From Cryoendolithus antarcticus (lineage: Eukaryota; Ascomycota; Dothideomycetes; Cladosporiales; Cladosporiaceae): a DNA stretch of 64,000 nucleotides. The notes beneath the pieces were generated by a model that saw only the letters and a list, made by a program, of their open reading frames with translations, made no database searches and was not told where the DNA came from. The stretch is taken from NCBI GenBank assembly GCA_002077065.1, contig NAJO01000028.1, positions 248,001 through 312,000 on the forward strand. The letters run 5' to 3'. Below are positions 43,529 to 52,716 of the stretch, piece by piece. Position 1 is the first letter of the stretch. Each line of letters opens with the position of its first letter. A program made the translations under genes and the position numbers.

Positions 43529-44473
43529 ATGCCCAAAGAACGCGCCCTCAATCCTACAGCCGCGCATCACAAAGCTGAGAAGCAAAAAGCAATCAACAAA
43601 AACAAGAAAACAGTCCAATCGCAACGCAGCGAGAAGCTGTCCAAACGCAACCCCGAACGCCTCCAAAAGCGAATCGATGAGCTCAAAGACCTCGAAGCTA
43701 GCGGCGCACTCGGAGCAAAAGACAAAGAGATCTTAGCATCGCTTGAGCGCGATTTACGAGGCGTGAAGAAAGCTCGAGATGCGCTTGGAGATGCGGCGCC
43801 AAAGTTTGCGGAACGGAGAGCTGGGAGCGTGAGGGAGGAGCAGAGGGAGAGGAGGGAACGCATGGCTCAGCAGCAGGGCCATCTGGGGAAGAGGAGACGA
43901 GGGGAGGAGCATACGGTTGGGTCCGAGAGTGAGAGTGGTGGGGAGACAGATCCGGACGTCAGGAGGATTCCAATGCCGAAGGACACGCCGCCTCCATTCC
44001 CTCGACCGAGACGTGATGAGGCGCATCAGGTCGATGAGAATGGGCGGCGGGTGCCGCATGCGCTGCCTGCGAAGCTTGTGCCCGCTGCGCCAGCACAGAC
44101 TACGTATAGTTCGGCGCCGCAGCTGAGGGATCTCAAGAAGGAGGCTGTAAGATTTGTGCCGGCTGCTGTGGCGCAGCAGAAGGCTAGGGTAAAGGGCGTA
44201 GGGAGGCTGTTGGAGCCGGAAGAGGCGGACAAGGCGGAGCAGGCGGGCTACTTGGGTGGTAGGAAGAAGGAGGTGCAGGAAGAGGAACGTCAGAAATCAG
44301 AGCCGGTGCATAGTAGCAAGACGGCCGCCGGTCCTCGGACAGTAGACACGGACGTACTGGAGGAAGAAGCGAGACGATTCGAGGCGGACTTGGCTGCGAT
44401 GGCAAGAGAGGAGGGAGCAGGTAGTGGTTCGAGGGGTGTTGTGATGGAGGAAGTTGCGGATGAAGGCGACTGA
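43529..44473 (+). CDS. WBP11-like pre-mRNA splicing protein
   Basis: An intronless frame of 314 residues. The N-terminus MPKERALNPTAAHHKAEKQK, followed by INKNKKTVQSQRSEKLSKRN-PERLQKRIDELK, is the conserved WBP11 N-terminal domain. The middle is basic and charged (RREERMAQ-like, GKRRRGEE), with an acidic ESESGGETDPD, a short proline run (DTPPPFPRPRRDEA) and a C-terminal acidic helix. WBP11/NpwBP proteins associate with spliceosome components and WW-domain proteins in the nucleus. The fungal form is shorter than the human one and lacks the long Pro-rich tail. The charged low-complexity content limits finer inference. Confidence 0.8.
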   Translation: MPKERALNPTAAHHKAEKQKAINKNKKTVQSQRSEKLSKRNPERLQKRIDELKDLEASGALGAKDKEILASLERDLRGVKKARDALGDAAPKFAERRAGSVREEQRERRERMAQQQGHLGKRRRGEEHTVGSESESGGETDPDVRRIPMPKDTPPPFPRPRRDEAHQVDENGRRVPHALPAKLVPAAPAQTTYSSAPQLRDLKKEAVRFVPAAVAQQKARVKGVGRLLEPEEADKAEQAGYLGGRKKEVQEEERQKSEPVHSSKTAAGPRTVDTDVLEEEARRFEADLAAMAREEGAGSGSRGVVMEEVADEGD

Positions 44474-44731
44474 TTACGTGGGTCATTCAAGGCGTTCCAG
44501 ATCATAACTTGTTTCAGCTCTCCGGTTGGTGTGAAAGCTTAAGGCGCCGTCAGCTCTTGTATCTCGAACGGTTCTACTCGATCCATCATACACATGTCTA
44601 TAGTCTAACAAGTCTACCCAGCGTGAGGCGCGCCGGCCACTACCCTCTAATGCAATCGTCACCGACCCGCTAAAGTACACATCCCCTTTACCCAAGCGTC
44701 ATCTCGTCCGCCTCTCTGTCCGTTGGCCATG

Positions 44732-47700
44732 CTAAAGCCTCCTCATCTCGATCCCCTCGGTGACACTTCGCCCAAGCGGTCTCATCGCCGCAGCCTCCCT
44801 CTCGTCCCTCCACGCAACGCCACCTCTGTTCTCAAGTCTGGTCCCCGAGTTCGCCGTACTAGGTGGTACCTCGGGAATGTCGGCCATCCCACTCTCCATC
44901 AACTCAGCTTCATCTCCTGTGCCTGGTCGCCACCTCTGGAATCGATTTCTATGGCTTGGACCACGAGAGCTATGGCTATTGTCTGTAGCCCGTCTCAGCA
45001 AGCCGCCAGTTTCCTGTCGAGCGAGACCAGTGGAATGTCCAGCGTCACCGCTGTTGCGAGACGCGCTTTCAGAGCTGAGACGCCGATCCGCTGCACTCCG
45101 ACGCGACAGCATCTCTGCTATGTTCGCGGGCAGTCGATCGCGCTCACGATCTTCGTACACATCTCCCCCTTCGTTCGAGGACGTGTTCGCAGACGCGCCA
45201 AGTGAGAAGTCAATGCGTCTGTTCGTCGCCGAAAGAGACTCACGACGATTGCGACTATGCGACGGGTCGCGCAGAATCGAACCGCCGCGAACGCGTTGCG
45301 AAGCTAACGAGAAAGGAGCTGAGCCAGTACGCGAGTCGTGACCGTCGAGCGCAGAGCCGATCGGCGCATCTCGACCGCTCTCCGCGGCATGCAATTCGTC
45401 GGGTTGGTAGCCATCGGGCATATCTGGCTGACCACTGACGCCCATGCCCGGTACTTGAGCGTACGGCACTGGCTGATAATACATCGGGAACGACTGCTTT
45501 AGGCCTGGGAGGCGCATGAGCGGGCCTTCAATGCCGAGTTCCTGCATGATCACCATCATTTTGCAGATGAATTTACTTCGGCGCGCGAGACGGAGTCCCT
45601 CATTCTGCCACGAGCTTTTGTAGAAAAAAATCACATTAAGAGTCAGACTGTAAACATCGGTGAGCTGACGAAGCTCCGTGAGGATGTTCGGTTGATATTC
45701 GCGGTTCTCCTCCCTGACGAAGTCCAGTAGGCGCTCGCGAAGTCGTGTCATCTGTTCTATTGTAGTTCCCCATTTGATAACAGTGGGAAGCGCTTCAGCA
45801 AGACCACCGGAGCGACGATGGTTGAGGATGAACAGAGTGTTGAGGTAGGAGTTTGGCGCTTGTACGACCTGACCTTCCATTTTCTTGAACGTCGTGTAAA
45901 GCAAGGAGATCTCCTTGACAAAGTAGTCATCCCCCTTAAGGGCCGCACCAGTATTGCCGTATATCTGCACTCGGTCTCCGACATCGAACGGATGCTTGAC
46001 AAACACAAAGATTATCGACTGCAAGAACTCTTGGGCCGTTGCACTAAACAACCAACTGAGCGCCAGCACCGCACTGCCAGCGCTGGTAAGACCGGCAGCC
46101 GCGGAAGTCGAGATCAGCGAGATCAATACCAGTATCGTTATAACGACGACGATGAACATGAAGACGTCGTCCAGCTTCGCGACAACAGAGTCGAGATCTT
46201 TCAGCGAGGCCGTAATGCTTTTACGCTCTCGACCGATCTCGACGCAAACGGCTTCCAGTTCCTCCATCGAGATGTCGCCGTTCAAGTCCTTGTCAAACAT
46301 GCTGAAGGCAGCAGCGGCTTCTTCTTGGTCCTCGAAGGCACTATGGAGGTTTGGCGCCTCGACCCTTTCGGTCATCTCGTTTGCAAATGTGCGGTACAGT
46401 CTCCGGGCGAGTACCTGGGCTCCAGTAGTAGTGGAAAGCAGTGCGATGGTCACCTGACTAGGATGTGTACTTTTCGTCACCTGTTTACCAGTGAAGTCGC
46501 CTGCCATCTTTCCAGCCACATCGCCAAACTTGGTCATGAACTGCTTCGTCTGTTTGGCTGCGCCATCGACGAACGCGCCTGGAGTGAGCGCGCCGGAGAC
46601 CACACCACTGCCTTGCTCTTCAAACTCGGAATCGTCCATTTCGATGCGGTCCTTGGAGTATGCATATAGCTTCGTCAATGAACCAATCTGGAAACGGTTG
46701 ATCTCGATGCGCCATTGGTACGTCTTCTTATGAAAGCTCATAGCGATCAGCTGAATGATGATCTTCTCGAAGAAGTTGAGCATCGCTAGCACCAGGAACG
46801 ATATCAGGACCTTGTTCATGACGCCCATCCAGTATGGTGTTCCAGCTGTGGGAAATCGCTGTCGATTCGTCATTAGAGGGAGGAATGAGACTTCGATCGA
46901 TATCCACCAAAAGCAGATGGTGGCTGGAAGCTCCAACTGCTTGCCCATATCTCGCCACTTCTTGTTGTTGTTCGTGAACAAGCCAGAGACCAATCCTATC
47001 GGCCAGGGAAGACATTTTGCTATGATGCGACTTAGCCAGAGTGTAAGCCATACGATCTCCCACCAGACCATGAACCAGCCGAGATACACTCCACCCACAG
47101 TAACGTCTGGGAACGCCAGGAATCCGACCAGACAAGGCGCAAGCAGAATGAGCGTGAGCGGTGTAATGTAAGTGAAGTATCGCACAAGCCAGTTCGACCC
47201 ATGCACTTTCTTCACAAATCTGCTGAACTTGGAGGCCGGGTCTCCAGGCGGCTTGTATATAGTTGTCTTCTCGTGTACGGGGTTGGTGGCGATATCGAAC
47301 TCGTCCACGTGGTCTTCCCGCTTCCTAGACTTGGTCCGGTAAATGCCCTCTTCGTCCTCAGTAGTCCGACTCTTGTTCCTCGTTACCTCAGCATCTGCAG
47401 CTTCGGAAACCTGTCGCTCAATCTTGTGCAACATCAAGTCGTCTGCCATGCGATTCGATTGCTCGCGCGATTGCGAAGGAGAGTACATGCTCTGCAGTGG
47501 ATCTCCCTCCTCGTGCTGCGTGTCTACCGTAAGATGACTGCCGGCGCGCGGACGTTGCTGCTGTCGAGGCTTGAGAGGTTCGTGGGTATGCTCGTGCTCT
47601 CCTATCACAGTCCCTTCCCCATCGGAGGACTTCTCCTGGCTCGGTCGTCGATCATCCCCTTGGTTGATATTGTAGGATGGCAGAGTACCAGCTCGTTGCC

Positions 47701-47803
47701 GTCGCGCGTCCGTGCCACTGTGCGAAGGCGTGATTCCCATTGTAGCATCGTTGCCCTCGGTGGGATGGCTCGGTTCCGGGCGCTCGCTTACGGGTGTACT
47801 CAT
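44732..47803 (-). CDS. MscS-type mechanosensitive channel with EF-hand
   Basis: An intronless frame of 1023 residues from the first ATG at 47803; the frame extends further but only with a GTG. After a charged N-terminal tail of about 200 residues there are hydrophobic segments (YFTYITPLTLILLAPCLVGF, GGVYLGWFMVWWEIVWLTLW, VLISFLVLAMLNFFEKIIIQ). An EF-hand with canonical loop DKDLNGDISMEELE lies near 497-512. The MscS pore and beta domain follow: VLALSWLFSATAQEFLQSII near 580, then VKHPFDVGDRVQIYG. The C-terminal about 250 residues are Ser/Arg-rich and disordered. Fission yeast Msy1/Msy2, of the same family, are ER channels that control calcium during hypo-osmotic shock. Calcium gating through the EF-hand is an inference. 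Confidence 0.93.
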   Translation of the reverse strand: MSTPVSERPEPSHPTEGNDATMGITPSHSGTDARRQRAGTLPSYNINQGDDRRPSQEKSSDGEGTVIGEHEHTHEPLKPRQQQRPRAGSHLTVDTQHEEGDPLQSMYSPSQSREQSNRMADDLMLHKIERQVSEAADAEVTRNKSRTTEDEEGIYRTKSRKREDHVDEFDIATNPVHEKTTIYKPPGDPASKFSRFVKKVHGSNWLVRYFTYITPLTLILLAPCLVGFLAFPDVTVGGVYLGWFMVWWEIVWLTLWLSRIIAKCLPWPIGLVSGLFTNNNKKWRDMGKQLELPATICFWWISIEVSFLPLMTNRQRFPTAGTPYWMGVMNKVLISFLVLAMLNFFEKIIIQLIAMSFHKKTYQWRIEINRFQIGSLTKLYAYSKDRIEMDDSEFEEQGSGVVSGALTPGAFVDGAAKQTKQFMTKFGDVAGKMAGDFTGKQVTKSTHPSQVTIALLSTTTGAQVLARRLYRTFANEMTERVEAPNLHSAFEDQEEAAAAFSMFDKDLNGDISMEELEAVCVEIGRERKSITASLKDLDSVVAKLDDVFMFIVVVITILVLISLISTSAAAGLTSAGSAVLALSWLFSATAQEFLQSIIFVFVKHPFDVGDRVQIYGNTGAALKGDDYFVKEISLLYTTFKKMEGQVVQAPNSYLNTLFILNHRRSGGLAEALPTVIKWGTTIEQMTRLRERLLDFVREENREYQPNILTELRQLTDVYSLTLNVIFFYKSSWQNEGLRLARRSKFICKMMVIMQELGIEGPLMRLPGLKQSFPMYYQPVPYAQVPGMGVSGQPDMPDGYQPDELHAAESGRDAPIGSALDGHDSRTGSAPFSLASQRVRGGSILRDPSHSRNRRESLSATNRRIDFSLGASANTSSNEGGDVYEDRERDRLPANIAEMLSRRSAADRRLSSESASRNSGDAGHSTGLARQETGGLLRRATDNSHSSRGPSHRNRFQRWRPGTGDEAELMESGMADIPEVPPSTANSGTRLENRGGVAWRDEREAAAMRPLGRSVTEGIEMRRL

Positions 47804-48591
47804 TGTGACTTCTCTAGCTCTCGCAGCCCTCTCAAACACCGGGAGAGTGCCGTGCGCACTGCGTGAACGTTGTGAATGCTCTAAATAAGAGACCGCAGCC
47901 CAAAGACTTCCAGCGCTTGGGTATCTTCGATAGCTGCACTGGATGGCGTTTGCTTAGCCAAGCTCGAGTGTATGGGTGGCTAGTGATGAAGAAGGGCAGG
48001 AGAAGGAGTAGACCCACCCTCTACCGATGCAATGCAATAGATGGGGATGGGTGGAGTACTGCAAGCGAGGTGTAGCAGTTCAGGTATGCGTCCAATGGCG
48101 ATGTAGCTCGCAGATTTTGTTTCCCAATCCAACACCCTGCTGCGTCACCACATGTCAAAGTGCACTATTTGAAGCTACGTCGATGCAGGTACCCCGTCGT
48201 CCAGCTCCTGACTATTGCATGAGCTATCACGGTGGGTGCTCATTGCAAAGATACTCTGTCGAGACACCTCGCTCTGTATGGCCACGAAGACTCCTGCCAT
48301 CGACATCCGACACACTCTTATCGCCTTCACGTGCAATCAGAATGTTGATGAACGATGATGAAACATTAGTGTTCAGCCCTCTCGGGAAGGTTTCAATTTA
48401 TCGCGGGCGCTACTGCAGTGCATAAAAGCGCCACCCGCAAATTCCTCCGACGTGATCGACACGTGAACACGAGATAGGAGCACCTTCGAGAATGCACAGG
48501 TCACAAACCACGAATGCCGAGAGGGCAGCACGGAAAGTAGCGATGTCTGGTGCGCAGAGTTCGCCGGCTGATGTAACTAGACATTCCTCAA
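47804..48591. other. intergenic upstream of MscS gene
   Basis: About 790 bases between the end of the broken metallopeptidase gene and the MscS start. Promoter of the MscS gene is expected near the left end. Nothing else recognised. Confidence 0.45.
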
Positions 48592-50239
48592 TCAACTCAT
48601 GCCCGACCTATTTCTCCCCCAAATCTCATCATCATCCAACAACGTCTCATTCCCCTTCCAATACTTCCCCTTCAGATTACTCTCCTCCTTCGTCCCATTG
48701 AACACCGGCGTCTGCTGCGGCACCGGTCTAACAGTCTTCGTATAATTCCCAAACTGTATGCTGATCCCCTTGAAAGCCGGCACATCCCCGCCTGCCCCAT
48801 TTCCATTGCCAGCATCCGCACGGCGATCTTGCGTGGGAGGTGGAGGGTACAGCGCTACCACTCGCGCGATATCGCCAGGGGAGATTGTGAAGTGCGCGGG
48901 GTCTACGGAGCCGCCCATGAAGACGCGGGCGAATTGCCATTCCCCGTCGGAGCCTCTGTGGGCGGAGCGAGCGTCCAGGAGAACGTCCTCGCGGTAGTAT
49001 TCACCGTTGTCCCAGGTGAGACTATGAACCATGCTGTCAGTGTCGATGACCACACATGTATGATCGGAGATTCACATACCGTGCTCCAGCGTCGCTGTCA
49101 TACATCATGATGCTGTTCTTGTCGAATGCTCCGCCCGCGTTGATGCCATCTGCATTCGCGGCCATGGTAGCGGTGGTGAATGCTGCATGGCCGCGAGTCT
49201 CTCGCCAGTATTTCTTCGCGAGACCGACGTCCTGTAGGATGAGGCGAGCCCTCTGCTCGCCACTTAGGCCGTTGAAACGTGGCTCCACAGCCGAGGAGAT
49301 CGCAGATATTGCGGCCAGCTTTTCGCGATAACCTTCGAAGGCCGTGACATCGAGGATGAGATCTGGTCCGTTGGGATCGTTTGGATTGTTAGGATTGTAT
49401 GGCGTTCGATGGAAGATGTCGTACACCCCTGTCTCGTCATTAGTATTCTCTCACTTCAACGTTCCTAAAAAGCTCCTGACACAACTCACCAGGCCTTTGA
49501 TGCTCATGCAGTAGTCCAATCACATGACCTAGCTCGTGTGCCAGACTACGGGCGTTCTTCTAGTACCAAAGCTGTTGCTCCTCGTTCACAATCGGTTGGG
49601 AAGGGTCGAACCTCTTAGGCTGGAAGTAAAGATCGTTGTCGCCAGGACTGAAGCCCAGATCAGCTTGCGACCCTTCATTAGTCAGCTGAATCACGAGGCT
49701 ATCCGGACTGACACCCGGGGTAGCTAGCACGCGTCAGTATCAGTCGTGAGAGTGCACCAAGATCTGCTGGACTCACTACACAAACACTCATACGATGAGC
49801 TTGCGTCACCTGCACGGACAGCGGCAGCGACACACGCGCGGTCGGGAACAATGCGCAGTGATGACCGCTGCATCGCTGGTCCCCATGCTGCTATTGCGTC
49901 GCCCATGATATCATACAACATAAGCAAAGCGCGATCGTCTTTGTAGCAGAATTGCACGTAATGCTTTGTATCGCCATCACAGCTCCCCGGCCATGGCTTT
50001 CGAAAGGTATCGCGGGCCACTCCTTGAGGGAGGTGCTCGCGCTCGGCGTCTGAATAGATCCCGAACCAGCGTCGATCTAAGCCTCGGACATGTTTGATAC
50101 TGGTATTGGTAGGATGGGCCGGTAAGATGTTGGCCGACTTGCGGTGCTCAAGGGTTTCTGGAGCATAGTGCGGCCAGAGTGCGATGTAGCCAGAGATGGT
50201 GATTGCGAGTCCAAGGATGGGTTTCAGATAGCGCGGCAT
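48592..50239 (-). pseudogene. astacin-like zinc metallopeptidase with in-frame TAG
   Basis: Four exons (50239-49777, 49723-49490, 49428-49080, 49021-48592) form 491 codons with all phases agreeing. A hydrophobic N-terminus (LKPILGLAITISGYIALW) suggests secretion or a membrane anchor. The zinc site is HELGHVIGLLHEHQRP (HExxHxxGxxH, His217, His221, His227), and MMYDSDAGARLTWDNGEYYR follows as the Met-turn region. These are metzincin features, closest to astacin (M12A). Codon 209, eight codons before the first zinc histidine, is TAG (49562-49560), so normal translation would lose the whole active site. Sequence before (IVNEEQQLWY) and after (KNARSLAHELGHV) reads on without a gap. TACTAG resembles a 3' splice site, but no donor at a workable distance keeps the sequence. 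A nonsense allele or an edited/readthrough stop are the options. Confidence 0.7.
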
Positions 50240-50274
50240 GCTTGATAGTGCTACCAGTACTCTGTACAGCTTCG

Positions 50275-50715
50275 ATGGAAGACTCGTCGAATGCTGTAAA
50301 GCAGACTTTGGGTGTTCGACAACATCTTCGCTTGGCCGTCCAATTTGTGAGCAGTGGCTGTCTGGCGGTCAATGACATGGCCTCACAGCAAACGCCAGTC
50401 GCGCTGCTGACGAGGGCCTTCACCAAGCAGCTGACTTGCGCAACACTCATTCTGCCAGATCGTCGGTTACGAACGGCCTTCAGGCTGCTAGAGGTACTAC
50501 ACCTCCAGACGTCCGGAGCATCGGCGCTGGCAATCGATTGTTTTCAGCAACAACATGATTTAGCTGAGCTATCGATCGAATGCGTAATGCACAAAACAAG
50601 AAAGACTGTCCTCGATGACATGAGGGTGATATGCGCAGAACAAAGATCGGAAAGACGTAAGCAAGGCTGGGAACGCGGTGGATGTCTTTGGAGTAAGAAG
50701 AAGAGGGCACGCTGA
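50275..50715 (+). CDS. uncharacterised ORF
   Basis: A frame of 146 codons begins with MEDSSNAVKQTLGVRQHLRL and continues with LTRAFTKQLTCATLILPDRR and LLEVLHLQTSGASALAID, ending in a very basic tail (SKKKRAR). It starts about 36 bases from the start of the metallopeptidase gene on the other strand. Amino-acid composition is protein-like, but no domain, signal peptide or family was recognised. It could be a chance frame inside a promoter region. Confidence 0.25.
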   Translation: MEDSSNAVKQTLGVRQHLRLAVQFVSSGCLAVNDMASQQTPVALLTRAFTKQLTCATLILPDRRLRTAFRLLEVLHLQTSGASALAIDCFQQQHDLAELSIECVMHKTRKTVLDDMRVICAEQRSERRKQGWERGGCLWSKKKRAR

Positions 50716-51327
50716 GAGAGAGTCCGCGTTCAATTTGACTTGCCTGCTTCATTCCGTAGTGCAATGTCTGACGTCCGGAGAAGACAGCCAGCTGCACAGT
50801 CGAAGGCGAGATCTGTTGCGTGCGCTCGGTACCCTTCTGCATCGCGTCTCCCAGGCGCTTTTCACGTCAACGAGGCTCATAGCGTTCTGACCACTCGAGG
50901 GTTCCCCAGGTATGGGTTATACAATGCCCTCTAGGATGCAGGTAGTGGTTCGGTTCTGACACAGATTGACGAGATTGTATCGTAGGCACGAAGGAAAAAG
51001 TGCGAATTGAGACATTCACAGTCCGCCTACGGTCGTAATTGAGAAATGGAGCCGAACAAGGCGCCACTTGCAGATATTCGGAAGACGTGGGCGAGATGTT
51101 GTTAGTCAGACGGAGAAACCAGGGACGTTCCAATTGATGGAACTCACGGCGGAATAACGACGCTCCTTAGCTCCGGCGCATCTCCAGCCAATCTACTTCC
51201 ACCTCGGCCCATCCTCCCCGCGATCGGCTCACGGCTCATGAACTTCATCTTGACTTGACATGTGCATTGGTAGGCATCTCGATATGTAGTGGCGATAAGC
51301 ATCTCCGCCTCTCCCTCAAGCATTGCC
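50716..51327. other. intergenic upstream of ETF alpha gene
   Basis: About 610 bases. The right end should hold the ETF alpha promoter. Overlapping frames on both strands show nothing recognisable. Confidence 0.45.
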
Positions 51328-52368
51328 ATGCCTTTCCGCTCCTCCCTCCTCCGAGGCGCCCACACGTGTCTCCGCCAGCAGCACCGTCTGCTTGCACGGG
51401 AAGCCACACTCCGCCGCCTCGCATCCACCCTGGCAGTCCTCGAACAGCGCGATGGCAAACTTAACATGAGCTCTTTGGCCGCAGTCTCCGCAGCGCAGAA
51501 ACTTGGCAACAATGTTCACGCTTTCGTAGCTGGTGGCAACATCAAGGCTGTAGCCGAAGCAGCGGGCAAAGTTAAGGGGATTGAGAAGGTGGTCTACGTC
51601 GACAATGCTGCGTACGACAAGGGACTGCCCGAGAACTACGCGCCGTTACTGGTTGAGAACATCAAGAAGGGAGGCTACTCGCACGTCTTCGCCGGGCACA
51701 GCGCATTTGGCAAAAACTTAATGCCCCGGGTGGCGGCTATGCTCGATGTGCAGCAGATCTCTGACATCACGAGTGTCGAGAGCGAGGACACATTCGTTCG
51801 ACCTATATACGCTGGGAACGCCATTTTGACTGTCCAGACCGATGATGCGACGAAGATCATCACAGTACGTGGGACAGCGTTTCCTTCTGGAGCCACGGAA
51901 GGAGGGTCAGCGAGCGTAGAGGAGGGTGTTGATCCGAAGGCAGAATGTCCGACAGAGTGGGTGAGCGAGGATCTGGCGAAGTCAGATCGACCTGAGCTGG
52001 CGTCGGCTTCGAGGGTGGTGTCTGGAGGACGAGGGCTGAAGTCGAAGGATGAATTCGATCGGATCATCACGCCTCTTGCGGATGCGCTGGGAGCTGCGAT
52101 TGGTGCTTCGCGAGCTGCTGTGGACTCTGGCTTTGCGGACAACTCGCTGCAGGTTGGACAGACCGGGAAGAACGTTGCGCCTGAGCTGTACCTGTGCGCA
52201 GGGATCAGTGGAGCGATTCAACATTTGGCTGGGATGAAGGATTCGAAGGTCATTGCGGCGATCAATAAGGACGGTGATGCGCCGATATTCCAGATTGCGG
52301 ACGTTGGGCTTGTGGGAGACTTGTTCGAGCGTGTTCCGGAGATGGTAGAGAAACTCAAGGCAGCATGA
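51328..52368 (+). CDS. electron transfer flavoprotein alpha subunit, mitochondrial
   Basis: An intronless frame of 346 residues from the ATG at 51328. The Arg/Ser/Leu-rich leader (MPFRSSLLRGAHTCLRQQHR) is a clear mitochondrial presequence. The N-terminal ETF domain (STLAVLEQRDGKLNMSSLAA) follows. The FAD-binding C-terminal half has ASRVVSGGRGLKSKDEF, GAAIGASRAAVDSGFADNSL, QVGQTGKNVAPELYLCAGIS and GAIQHLAGMKDSKVIAAINK, which match the family signature. With the beta subunit it carries electrons from acyl-CoA and other matrix dehydrogenases to ETF-ubiquinone oxidoreductase, so it is needed for mitochondrial beta-oxidation and amino-acid breakdown. Length is typical. A GTG-started longer frame exists but was not used. 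Confidence 0.95.
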   Translation: MPFRSSLLRGAHTCLRQQHRLLAREATLRRLASTLAVLEQRDGKLNMSSLAAVSAAQKLGNNVHAFVAGGNIKAVAEAAGKVKGIEKVVYVDNAAYDKGLPENYAPLLVENIKKGGYSHVFAGHSAFGKNLMPRVAAMLDVQQISDITSVESEDTFVRPIYAGNAILTVQTDDATKIITVRGTAFPSGATEGGSASVEEGVDPKAECPTEWVSEDLAKSDRPELASASRVVSGGRGLKSKDEFDRIITPLADALGAAIGASRAAVDSGFADNSLQVGQTGKNVAPELYLCAGISGAIQHLAGMKDSKVIAAINKDGDAPIFQIADVGLVGDLFERVPEMVEKLKAA

Positions 52369-52716
52369 TGTACTTCTATCTCGATGGTCCCTCTCTATTT
52401 GCTATCGTCTGCATCATGCGCGAACGTCTACGCCTCATACAAGTTGATCTCGGTCTAGGGTCCATTATGACTTGCACAACCTCCGGTACGGGCCAAAATG
52501 TCGACATAACCAGTGCAAGCTTAATTCCTTCATGAGGAATCGCGCACACGAGCTTGTGCACGGGAGCTGAGTCAATTACCGCCGTGCTAGCATACAGCTG
52601 GGCTCTCGACCACTCATGGAATCTCCTTGCGGACAGAGATGTCGCTGCTGCGACGACCTCTCGCGCTCAGCGTCCGCGGCGTAGGCATTGATCCGACATC
52701 GAACCCATCGAACTCG
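52369..52716. other. intergenic, convergent ends
   Basis: About 350 bases between the ETF alpha stop and the end of the broken unknown gene. Nothing recognisable. Confidence 0.5.

Noticed and set aside
43205..43666. 153-codon minus-strand frame over the WBP11-like start
   Set aside because: It is antisense to a conserved N-terminal domain, and its hydrophobic runs are reverse-complement shadows of Lys-rich codons.
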